A stretch of DNA of 7,310 bases. It comes from a bacterium (GTDB lineage Bacteria > Vulcanimicrobiota > Xenobia > Xenobiales > Xenobiaceae). Shown piece by piece: positions 1 through 7,000 of this stretch. The DNA lies in contig JAFSXH010000239.1 in the NCBI GenBank assembly GCA_017444165.1, positions 1 through 7,310 on the forward strand. Direction: 5' to 3'. Position 1 is the first letter of the stretch, and every line of letters starts with the position of its first letter. A program made the position numbers and the translations under genes. The notes beneath the pieces are model-generated. The model ran no database searches. It was not told the origin of the DNA and was given only the letters and a program-made list of their open reading frames with translations.

Positions 1-2
1 AC

Positions 3-1511
3 AACCGCACCTTATTCGCAGGATTAGCAATATCTAAAAATGGCGAACTCTGCCGAGAGTGGATGAATCAATATCCAGTTATATTTCTATCCTTCAAGGG
101 AATTGAAGGACAGAATTTTTCTCACGCTTTAGAAAAATTCGCTCTGCTAATTAGACAACTCTGTTCTGAATATACGTATCTTTTTGAAGATTCAAAGATT
201 AATGAAGAACTCAAAGAGGACTTACTCATATTAAAAAGTTCCCAAGCGACTATCTCTAGATTAGAAAACTCCTTGCTCACGATCTGTAAAGCTCTAGCAA
301 ATTATTGGCATAAACCTGCAATTCTTCTTATTGATGAATATGATGTACCTGTCAATTGTGCGCAAAAGAATGGTTACTGTAGAGAGATGCTCGACTTTAT
401 GCGCAACGTTTTGGGAGCAGTTCTCAAAACCAATATATCATTAAAATTCGCCATACTCACAGGCTGTCTGCGCATTGCTAAAGAGAGCATTTTCACTGGT
501 TTAAACAACTTTATGTGTTATTCAGTATCTGATGTTGAGTATTGCGATAAATTTGGTTTTACAGAGTCAGAAGTTGATTCTCTGCTTGAGAAGTCTGAAT
601 TGACAAACAAAAAAGAAGAGATAAAAGAGTGGTACGATGGTTACAGATTTGGAGAAGGCACAGAGATCTATTGCCCCTGGGATATTCTCGTTCACATTAC
701 TAAATTACAAAAGAACCCCAACGCACTTCCACAAACTTATTGGAATAACACCAGTGAAAATACTATTGTACGAACTTTGATAGATAATTTTCATGACGCG
801 AACTCACGCCGTAAAATTGAGGATCTCATCTCTGGTAAAGCCATAGAAGAAGATGTGATTGAAGATCTAACTTACGATGAAATTTTTCATAGCGAGAAAA
901 ATATTTGGAATATACTCTACTTGACTGGCTATTTAACTAAAGCACCTGAACAGCCAAAAAGTGATCGTATAGCCCTAGTTATTCCTAATAAGGAAATAAG
1001 CAAGATATTCACCAACACAGTATCTCAATGGTTTAATGAATCTCTAAAAAGGCAAGAATTAACCCATTTAGTTGAATCATTGTGGAGTGGAGACGTAGCC
1101 AACATACAAAATAACCTAACACGCACTCTTTACAACACTATTAGTTATTACGACAACAATGAAAGCTATTATCACGGCTTTATGACAGGATTATTGAGTG
1201 GAGCAGGCTTACCTGTATCTTCTAATAAAGAGGGTGGCCTCGGGCGGCCAGATATAATTATTGAAGATGGCTATCACAGACGCGCCCTCATAATTGAATT
1301 AAAATACGCACCCAAGTATACAGATCTGGAAACAAAAGCTGAAGAGGGCTTAAAACAGATTGAGGAAAAAAACTACGTGGCAGGGCTACAACCACAGATA
1401 AAAAACGTGTTGGGGTATGCCATTGCTTTCTGGAAGAAAGAAAGTCTCGTGAGAGTAGTAAAGATCAATACACAATCAGAGGCAAAAAAGAATGAAAGTT
1501 TTAATGATTAA
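3..1511 (+). CDS. AAA-ATPase-like protein with C-terminal PD-(D/E)XK nuclease domain (5' partial)
   Basis: The frame is open from base 3, and the codons before the first ATG (63) still read like this family (LFAGLAISKNGELCREWMNQ), so the gene starts outside the window and ATG 63 is an internal Met. Numbering from that Met: a Walker B-like strand ends in DE at residues 91-92 (AILLIDEYDVPV). A sensor-like family motif, TGCLRIAKESIFTGLNN, lies at 133-149. EWYDGYRFG follows at 189-197. The C-terminal part has YYHGFMTGLLSG (369-380), GRPD with Asp397, and the ELK of IIELKYA (Glu412, Lys414). The last two match the D...ExK core of a PD-(D/E)XK nuclease fold. This architecture corresponds to Pfam AAA-ATPase_like plus PDDEXK_9. 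The Walker A region must lie upstream and cannot be checked. The family is often multicopy in anaerobic bacteria. Its biological role is not established; nuclease activity is inferred from the motif. The last 20 bp overlap the next gene, and the C-terminal tail after about residue 465 is probably not conserved. Confidence 0.93.
   Translation, partial: NRTLFAGLAISKNGELCREWMNQYPVIFLSFKGIEGQNFSHALEKFALLIRQLCSEYTYLFEDSKINEELKEDLLILKSSQATISRLENSLLTICKALANYWHKPAILLIDEYDVPVNCAQKNGYCREMLDFMRNVLGAVLKTNISLKFAILTGCLRIAKESIFTGLNNFMCYSVSDVEYCDKFGFTESEVDSLLEKSELTNKKEEIKEWYDGYRFGEGTEIYCPWDILVHITKLQKNPNALPQTYWNNTSENTIVRTLIDNFHDANSRRKIEDLISGKAIEEDVIEDLTYDEIFHSEKNIWNILYLTGYLTKAPEQPKSDRIALVIPNKEISKIFTNTVSQWFNESLKRQELTHLVESLWSGDVANIQNNLTRTLYNTISYYDNNESYYHGFMTGLLSGAGLPVSSNKEGGLGRPDIIIEDGYHRRALIIELKYAPKYTDLETKAEEGLKQIEEKNYVAGLQPQIKNVLGYAIAFWKKESLVRVVKINTQSEAKKNESFND
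1478..1482 (+). promoter_or_regulatory. Ribosome binding site of the flavodoxin-like gene
   Basis: AGAGG stands nine bases before the ATG at 1492, inside the 3' end of the nuclease gene. It supports ATG 1492, which also gives the conserved N-terminus MKVLMINGSPHPNGNT. The arrangement suggests translation from the same transcript as the upstream gene. Confidence 0.45.
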
Positions 1512-1926
1512 CGGTTCCCCTCACCCTAATGGCAACACTGCCATAGCTTTAGAAGAGATGAAAAAAGTCTTCGAAGCCGCTCCCCTCTTTGCAGATTGCG
1601 ATGAGATAGTGGTTGGCACACCATTTGACAAAACTATGAAGGTTGGAGCCTCTGTAGTAGTTGCCAGACGCGGCGGCCTCTCAGCCACATTTGATGAGAT
1701 CAACAAGTATTTCACTATCTGCGGTATGCCCGTCGCCTCCAGCCAATACTGGAACAGCGTACACGGCAGAGAGCCTGGCGAAGCTAACCAAGACGCTGAA
1801 AGTCTCCAGACTATGCGCACCCTGGCCAGAAACATGACCTTCTTAATGAAGAGTATCGCCCTGGGAAAAGAAAAGTTCGGTCTTCCAGAAAAGGAAGAGT
1901 GGGTGGCGACACACTTCATCCGCTAA
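1492..1926 (+). CDS. Flavodoxin-family NAD(P)H-dependent FMN reductase, internally deleted (probable pseudogene)
   Basis: The N-terminus MKVLMINGSPHPNGNTAIAL is the first strand and FMN phosphate-binding loop of the NADPH-dependent FMN reductase/flavodoxin family. The C-terminal two thirds (KVGASVVVARRGG at 50-62, NKYFTICGMPVASSQYWNSVHG at 71-92, RTLARNMTFLMKSIALGKE at 109-127, ending HFIR) are also typical. At 144 aa the protein is far shorter than the roughly 200 residues I expect. Two blocks are missing, both in frame. One, near residue 30, removes the second strand and the usual Cys-containing segment. The other, near residue 43 (VGT then PF), removes the SPVYY...LDR-type flavin loop. Without these it is unlikely to bind FMN or reduce substrates normally. 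The frame has no stop or frameshift, so the deletions may be recent or the product may still be made. The gene overlaps the nuclease gene by 20 bp. Family assignment is firm; loss of function is inferred. Confidence 0.82.
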   Translation: MKVLMINGSPHPNGNTAIALEEMKKVFEAAPLFADCDEIVVGTPFDKTMKVGASVVVARRGGLSATFDEINKYFTICGMPVASSQYWNSVHGREPGEANQDAESLQTMRTLARNMTFLMKSIALGKEKFGLPEKEEWVATHFIR

Positions 1927-2036
1927 CAAAGCAAATTTGCGTCGTACCCTGTGCGTTATAAGCCTGGTACGTTGTGTCTGCGACTGTGCGTTGTAAGCTC
2001 CGTGTGTTGGTGTAGGGCAGTGTAACATTCTTAATG
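1927..2036. other. Gene-free stretch downstream of the flavodoxin-like gene
   Basis: No coding region is supported here. The stretch opens with a perfect 10-bp palindrome, GCAAATTTGC (1931-1940), shortly after the stop codon; it lacks a T-tract and is not a convincing terminator. It then becomes G/T-rich and carries the degenerate repeat listed separately. Minus-strand open frames crossing it have no recognisable protein and run into the antisense of the flavodoxin-like gene. Confidence 0.6.
1949..1999 (+). repeat. Two-unit degenerate direct repeat, period 35 bp
   Basis: CTGTGCGTTATAAGCC (1949-1964) recurs as CTGTGCGTTGTAAGCT (1984-1999), 14 of 16 bases identical and offset by 35 bp. Similarity beyond the core is weak, although both units continue with a G/T-rich tail containing GTTG. 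The origin is unknown. It could be a decayed repeat element or fortuitous low-complexity sequence. Confidence 0.45.
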
Positions 2037-2100
2037 ATAAAAAACGTTGTAAAATATTCCATAGCCTTTTGGAAAAAAAGAAAGTTGCGTAAAAACCTAA
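2037..2100 (+). pseudogene. 3'-end relic of a second AAA-ATPase-like/PD-(D/E)XK gene
   Basis: The translation from 2037 reads IKNVVKYSIAFWKK, against IKNVLGYAIAFWKK at the C-terminus of the intact nuclease gene (coding bases from 1398). After the tryptophan the relic has a run of seven A (2073-2079). Removing one A restores ESCVKT followed by TAA (2098-2100), matching ESLVRV in the intact copy. Over the 19 aligned codons I count 42 of 57 identical bases once that A is discounted. The upstream frame meets a stop at 2013, so only the tail of the gene survives. An ATG at 2034 would open a 44-residue frame running on to 2168 without the correction. Its sequence after the A-run resembles nothing I recognise, so I treat it as spurious. 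The fragment implies that another, diverged copy of the nuclease once lay here. Confidence 0.72.
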
Positions 2101-2272
2101 CAGAGTATACAAACACAACACAGCCAGAACGAAGCCCTGCCCCCAAACTGCACAACCATGTGATTTAAAATTCAAAACCATTATCTGTTGTAGTTGTCTT
2201 AAAATATCATTCCAATGCTTACCATACTTTGATCGGAGTGTTTCAAAAGCTAGCATAACAGATATGCTCAAC

Positions 2273-2322
2273 TTGATTTTACAATCTGCCAACTTATTTT
2301 ACGACAATTCAAGTTATACTTG
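2273..2322 (+). promoter_or_regulatory. Possible promoter region for the downstream gene
   Basis: TTGATT (2273-2278) and TATTTT (2295-2300) are separated by 16 bp and could be -35 and -10 elements. Slightly downstream, TATACT (2315-2320) is a better -10 hexamer but has no good -35. It sits within a small perfect dyad, CAAGT-TAT-ACTTG (2310-2322), which could be an operator. These are sequence resemblances only, in an AT-rich region where such matches are common. Confidence 0.28.
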
Positions 2323-2351
2323 TTATCAGGTAGCCACAGATAATCGATAGT

Positions 2352-2356
2352 AGGAG
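2352..2356 (+). promoter_or_regulatory. Isolated Shine-Dalgarno-like AGGAG
   Basis: AGGAG is a good ribosome-binding match, but no ATG, GTG or TTG follows at normal spacing. The nearest usable starts of the downstream gene are TTG 2392 and ATG 2410. At 6-bp spacing an ATT (2363) would open a 16-codon frame whose TGA (2411-2413) overlaps the ATG at 2410. It is either a relic, a chance match, or part of a leader coupled to the main gene. Confidence 0.25.
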
Positions 2357-2409
2357 ATAACCATTCTAGTTAAGAACAGCGCGGCGATTTTTTGCCTTTT
2401 GAGATTAGC

Positions 2410-4059
2410 ATGACTAGAAGATTTAGATTAAAATCCAGGTATAAGAGATACCTGATCGTTGGACTGTTTCTGTTGCTCTTTGGTTTGTCTATCTGGCTAT
2501 TGATGTTCGCCTTTAGCTCTGCGCACAAAGACTCTCCCTTTGCCGCATTTTTGCCAAAATCTACACCTTTTGCCATTGAAGGTACTCCACTGGAGATCAA
2601 ACTATTCTTGCGCAAGCGTTGTGGTATTGCCCCTAATTTTATTAACTCTATCGATCCAGAAAGAGATCCCAACGCCCGCGTACTTGTGGCATCATTAGCT
2701 TACAGTCAAAAAGAGTCGCCCCTCTGTCAAGCCCATCTTCTAGAGATAGCCAATTCCGTAGAGGAGCTTTGGCAAAAGAACAAGAGCTATCCTCAATCTT
2801 TAGACTCGGTGACACCTTGCCCTCTGGGTGGACAGCTAGCTTACCAAAATGATAAAGAGACATTCACCCTAGTATGCAAAGGCCAAAATCATTATAGCCT
2901 TTATAATTCGCGTTCAGGATTAAAAAATTTATCTCCAAAAATTAACAGTAAAAATCTGCAAGATCGACCCAGCAAAGATCAAAACATTATAGAAAAAGAG
3001 CGTCTAGCAGAATTAAACACTCATCCTCGAACGGCCAAAATAATTGCTGACAGTAGCATGGATAAAATTGTAGGAGAGAATACCGATCCCTATCGTTCAA
3101 CCATCAACGCAGACAGCGAGTTGGCGCAAAGGGTCGATAATAAAAATCTGCCCCTGCCCTCTTCTACTCTCCCCCATAGATTTGAGTTAAAAGATCCTTT
3201 CATCATTGTCGTAGCCAACGTCCAAGAAAATTTAGAGAATTTCTTTACCTTGAAAGCTCATCCCCAACTGCAAATCTGGTCCCCTACCCCTGAGTTAGCT
3301 AAAAATATTCTTGAAGAAGAGACTGCAGATCTTATTGATTTTAAACCTCTCCAAGACACAGATCTGCAGATGAGACTAGACTCCTCATTAGCCCACGAGG
3401 CCATACCCTGTACAAAGTTTCTCAATCTGCCTCCTGGCACTCTGTTGACTTTGAGCAAAGACCAGCATCATTACGAAGGCGAACTCACTTTGCCCCCTGG
3501 CAGTGAGCAACTCTACGAAAAGTTTCTCGACTCTTCTGCCAATGCCCAAGAGTTGCTGGATGGATCTTACTCCAGTACCGCCATATTCTGTTTTACTGAA
3601 GCCTTCCAAGATCTCTGCGCTTATCCCATTGGCGGAAAATTGCCCGACGTTTGGACCATAAGTTTTGATTCTTCTAAATGTCTCAATTTAGAGCAAATCC
3701 GCTTCCAATTTAACAAAGTCTTAGCAGGTCGCGCCTCTGTCGATATGTGCGCCCAATTTGCAAATGAAAAAGAACTCGAAGATTGGTTAAAAAAATCTCC
3801 CTGGTACACTCCTGAAGAAAACACATATGCCCAGATTAGGGGCGAAGGGAAGAACCTTTTCATCAGTGCAGGCCAGCTTCCTAAACTAGAAGAGAAGATC
3901 AAAGTGACAAATAACTCTCTGCCCTGTGTAGCTTGTGGTTACTTTACACTCAAAGAGGATTCTGCAAATAAGCTCTACCGCTTCGCTTTAGGTGTGCCTA
4001 AAAACGAAGAAGCCAGAGAAGAAAAGATTCTCTGGCTCAGTGTAGATATTCCTGATTAA
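2410..4059 (+). CDS. Membrane-anchored protein of unknown function with a pseudopilin-like segment
   Basis: I do not recognise the full protein. From ATG 2410 it is 549 aa: a basic N-terminus (MTRRFRLKSRYKRY) and one hydrophobic segment at about residues 14-36 (LIVGLFLLLFGLSIWLLMFAF) predict a signal anchor with the bulk outside the cytoplasm. A TTG at 2392 is in frame and would add six residues; I prefer the ATG, but neither start has a strong ribosome-binding site. Residues about 105-162 (C106, helix LLEIANSVEELW, SYPQSL at 126-131, CPLGG at 137-141, C156) resemble the C-terminal region of type II secretion/type IV pilin-like proteins, where a helix is followed by YP..L and CP.GG and then short strands. 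The segment at about 165-250 is polar and probably disordered. The remaining 300 residues form a mixed fold with several cysteines and two PPG motifs (341-343, 362-364). The gene converges on the minus-strand gene with 5 bp between stops. Surface or envelope function is inference. Confidence 0.85.
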   Translation: MTRRFRLKSRYKRYLIVGLFLLLFGLSIWLLMFAFSSAHKDSPFAAFLPKSTPFAIEGTPLEIKLFLRKRCGIAPNFINSIDPERDPNARVLVASLAYSQKESPLCQAHLLEIANSVEELWQKNKSYPQSLDSVTPCPLGGQLAYQNDKETFTLVCKGQNHYSLYNSRSGLKNLSPKINSKNLQDRPSKDQNIIEKERLAELNTHPRTAKIIADSSMDKIVGENTDPYRSTINADSELAQRVDNKNLPLPSSTLPHRFELKDPFIIVVANVQENLENFFTLKAHPQLQIWSPTPELAKNILEEETADLIDFKPLQDTDLQMRLDSSLAHEAIPCTKFLNLPPGTLLTLSKDQHHYEGELTLPPGSEQLYEKFLDSSANAQELLDGSYSSTAIFCFTEAFQDLCAYPIGGKLPDVWTISFDSSKCLNLEQIRFQFNKVLAGRASVDMCAQFANEKELEDWLKKSPWYTPEENTYAQIRGEGKNLFISAGQLPKLEEKIKVTNNSLPCVACGYFTLKEDSANKLYRFALGVPKNEEAREEKILWLSVDIPD

Positions 4060-4082
4060 TCAGCTTAATCTATATAATCAGG
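4051..4082. terminator. Inverted repeat spanning both convergent stop codons
   Basis: CCTGATTA (4051-4058) and TAATCAGG (4075-4082) form a perfect 8-bp stem with a 16-base loop. A 10-bp palindrome, TGATTAATCA (4053-4062), is nested at its left edge. The structure covers the last codons of both convergent genes. It could serve as a bidirectional transcript-end hairpin, but the stem is AT-rich and no clear T-tract follows on either strand, so a standard intrinsic terminator is not shown. Confidence 0.3.
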
Positions 4083-7000
4083 CATGCTGAAGTTGCTTAC
4101 AGATTTAGCGGATAAGAGAATATCGAGGACGCGCGGGCGCATGTAAGAAGAGAGGCGGAAACTATCTACTAAGAGATCGGTGAGATCGTCCAAATTGTAG
4201 GATGCGATCCTGTCTGCTTCAGCGGACTGTTCTTCACCAGCACGAACCATACCAGCAGGATAGACTTCGTCACTTATCTCACCTTCACTATTTTGTCTGC
4301 CCATAACTACGTTGTAAATGTCGCCCAAGGAATCGTAGAGCATACGATTTTCAGCACTGAGGTGCAGAGGGATGGCAAAACGGGTACTCATGAAGGGAAC
4401 CCAACCGTTATGATCGACAGAAAAGATCTTACAAGTACCTAAATCGACATCATCACCAGTCTTCTGTTTGCCAGAACATCTCAAGAGCAAAGGTACAGCG
4501 TTGCGACGCAAACCTTCGTGAGCGGGAGGAGCGATCATCGAGGCCAACTTCAAGAAGAGAGGCTCAATGCCAGGATCGATCTTGTACCAGGTGGCCGTCT
4601 CAAAAACTTCGGCATTGCGAAGAACGACATTAACCTTCTTCTCTTTTTCGTAATCGTAGAGATAATTCCAAAATTCTCCCAAAATATGAGAACCGTAATC
4701 TTTACTGCTGATGGGCAAATTCTTGGCTTTGAAAAATGCTCCCCAAGCGGCAAGCAACCTCTTGCGATAATCCATATCCATACCACTGTCTATAACTACG
4801 TAGCGATAACTGGCATCTTGAGAGGATTCATTGTTGAGACAACTGTTGAGCTTACTGATATATTGGCTCAAAACTTTGATCTTGGGCAACTCCGCACGAA
4901 GATTAGCCATAGCGGGAACAGCCTGCAGACGCTCCTTCTTCTCCTGAATGGGAGTATCTAACCAAGAACTGATCTTCTTAACTAAGATAGATGCAGCCTC
5001 GCGCTCAGCTTCGTTCAAAACATCCATGCGCTCCCAGTTGCCAGCCTCGATAAAAGGTTCGAAAGACAAAGCAGAAGAGAGAGTAAGTCTAGCCATAGAG
5101 CTGGAGATAGCCTCACCTACAGTTGCATCGTTGAGCAAATTACCCAAAACATAGATCCCCGCTTCGTAAGTTTCCGAAGTAGTGGTAAACATAACGTCAC
5201 TGAGCAACTTACAAGCTAAGATCCTAGCTTCGTAACCATCACTGCGTACGACCATGAAGAGACTCTCCTGGATGAGCGAACGCAACACCTCAGGAGCCCA
5301 AACTATGCGATAATCGTAGAGACTGTTACCTTTATCCATGCAGATGGCATATAAGATCATCATAGCGGCGATATTGCGCAGAGAAGGCATTGTTAAAGCC
5401 TTGGCTACATCCTCAGTAATACCGATGGAACCGCGCAAATTCTGCTCTTCTTTGCCAATAATGGAGACCAATTTAGAGAGAGCCTCCGATTCAAAGACCT
5501 CGATGAGAGAATTTCTGAAATTAGTATCTTGCAAAACCTTGCGCAACTCTTGCAAAATTTCAGGATTATCTTTGAGCGACAACCTGACGACCTTCTCCTG
5601 TACAACAGCCTTGACACCTTCAAGACAACCATTGAGGCGAACCGCTTCAGGAGCATCAACACCAGTCACACCAGAGAGATTTTCACCGCTCTCCTCGCTT
5701 ATACAGACCGAAACATTATCTAATTTTGGGAACTCTAAAGTCTCTTCCGCGAAGGTGTAATCGCTGTCTAAGGAATCGATAATACCCACGTTGTTCACGC
5801 GACTGATATAACGATACTTGCGCTCACCCTTATCATTTTTGTAAACAGTGATAATGTTAGTCTTGTTGAGCAGACTCTCAGCCTTACCCTTGACCAAACG
5901 CCCCAAAACTTTGTGATCGAAACGATAGGCCTTACTGCCATCAATAAAACCGTAACTGCCGACGATAGAACTAGGATCACTACTGACGAACTTATAATCG
6001 ACTACCGACCAGCGGCGCGAACCATCTTCGGCTATGAAAGAGGCAAAGACAGGAATCTTCCTCTGCAACAATAGAGAGAGATCTTCTGAATTGACGTGGC
6101 CCACATAAGGCAACTCTATGATCAAGTAACCTGAGAATTCGAAGCCCTCTTCCAAAATAGCCCGGACACTCTCCTCATCCTTGACAAAGAAGTAACGATC
6201 TTCCTCTTTATCTTTAGAGTGACACCTAATTATCGCTCCCTTGTCGTTTAATTTCAGCAAAAGATTCAAACCATTCAGAGCTTCTTCATCATTGTAAGCA
6301 CTGATGTTGAAACAGAGGAGATCTACCCCAAAGGCCCGCCCTACAGCTACCAAGGAATACATCGAACCAGAACAATTCTTAGCAAAAGGATTGATATAAC
6401 TCTCTCGGATAACGTTAGCCTCTATATCGGCAAAAACACAGAGCGAAGCAAGTGTATTTTCGTTAATCCTTCGGCCATATTGGGCTAATAACTCACCCAA
6501 AACTTTACCAGGACTGAGAGAGTGAATATTCTCTTCTGGTATAACATCAATGATCTTCTTGACTAAATTCAATGTACGCACATTGCCGCTATCTTCAGCA
6601 AAGTCTTGCAAGATCGTATTGAAAGTACGCCCACTGACCGTACTTTTTAAGAAATTCCAACCATTCTTTATATTTTCACTCTCATAAGAAGGCTCTTGAC
6701 CTTCAATAAAAGCCTTAACCACTGCACAGGCATCGTTACTGCACTTGACAATATACTTGTTTTTCAGTGATTCTTGCAAGATCGGTATTGTTATCTTGCC
6801 GAGGAATATGTCAACTAAGATACACATGGCCGCCAAACTGTTCAAATTGATACGGCGGCCACTGTGAGAGAGAGCCTCGCGCAAGAAGAGAACAGATTGA
6901 CTCAAGAAAGACTCATCGGAAGTAAAGTTCTTGCCGATATACTTGATAACTTCATTGACCTCTGGCTGATCACAGTGTCTGGAGAGACCGTTCAAACTGC

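Larger units (their letters stand above)
2101..2409. other. AT-rich stretch upstream of the membrane-anchored protein gene
   Basis: About 300 bases with no supported gene. A plus-strand frame stays open from about 2165 to a TAG at 2348 and includes a cluster of cysteines (CCSC near 2186-2197), but it has no good start and no family I can name. The right end holds possible promoter sequences and an isolated AGGAG, listed separately. Confidence 0.5.

Noticed and set aside
63..1511. ATG 63 as the true start of the nuclease gene
   Set aside because: In-frame codons from base 3 encode family-typical sequence, there is no ribosome-binding site before 63, and the Walker A part that should precede is absent from the window.
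1931..1940. Palindrome GCAAATTTGC as a terminator for the flavodoxin-like gene
   Set aside because: It is a perfect 10-bp palindrome but leaves no loop and is not followed by a T-tract.
1843..2292. Minus-strand open frame of 149 codons crossing the gene-free interval
   Set aside because: It overlaps the 3' end of the reductase gene and the nuclease relic on the opposite strand, and its translation has no recognisable motifs. It looks like chance openness in decayed sequence.
2165..2350. Plus-strand open frame with a CCSC cysteine cluster, considered as a transposase zinc-ribbon/HTH remnant
   Set aside because: There is no start codon in a good context, no second CxxC pair, and no inverted or target-site repeats. 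The resemblance is too weak to call a mobile element.
1..2400. Possibility that the nuclease and reductase form a defence or toxin-antitoxin system
   Set aside because: No partner gene typical of such systems is present, the reductase is gutted, and the adjacency is better explained by rearrangement.
4518..4961. Plus-strand open frames inside the large minus-strand gene (for example here and at 5338-5760 and 6864-7187)
   Set aside because: They lie wholly antisense to a continuous frame of more than 1069 codons with consistent protein-like composition, and their translations have no family features.
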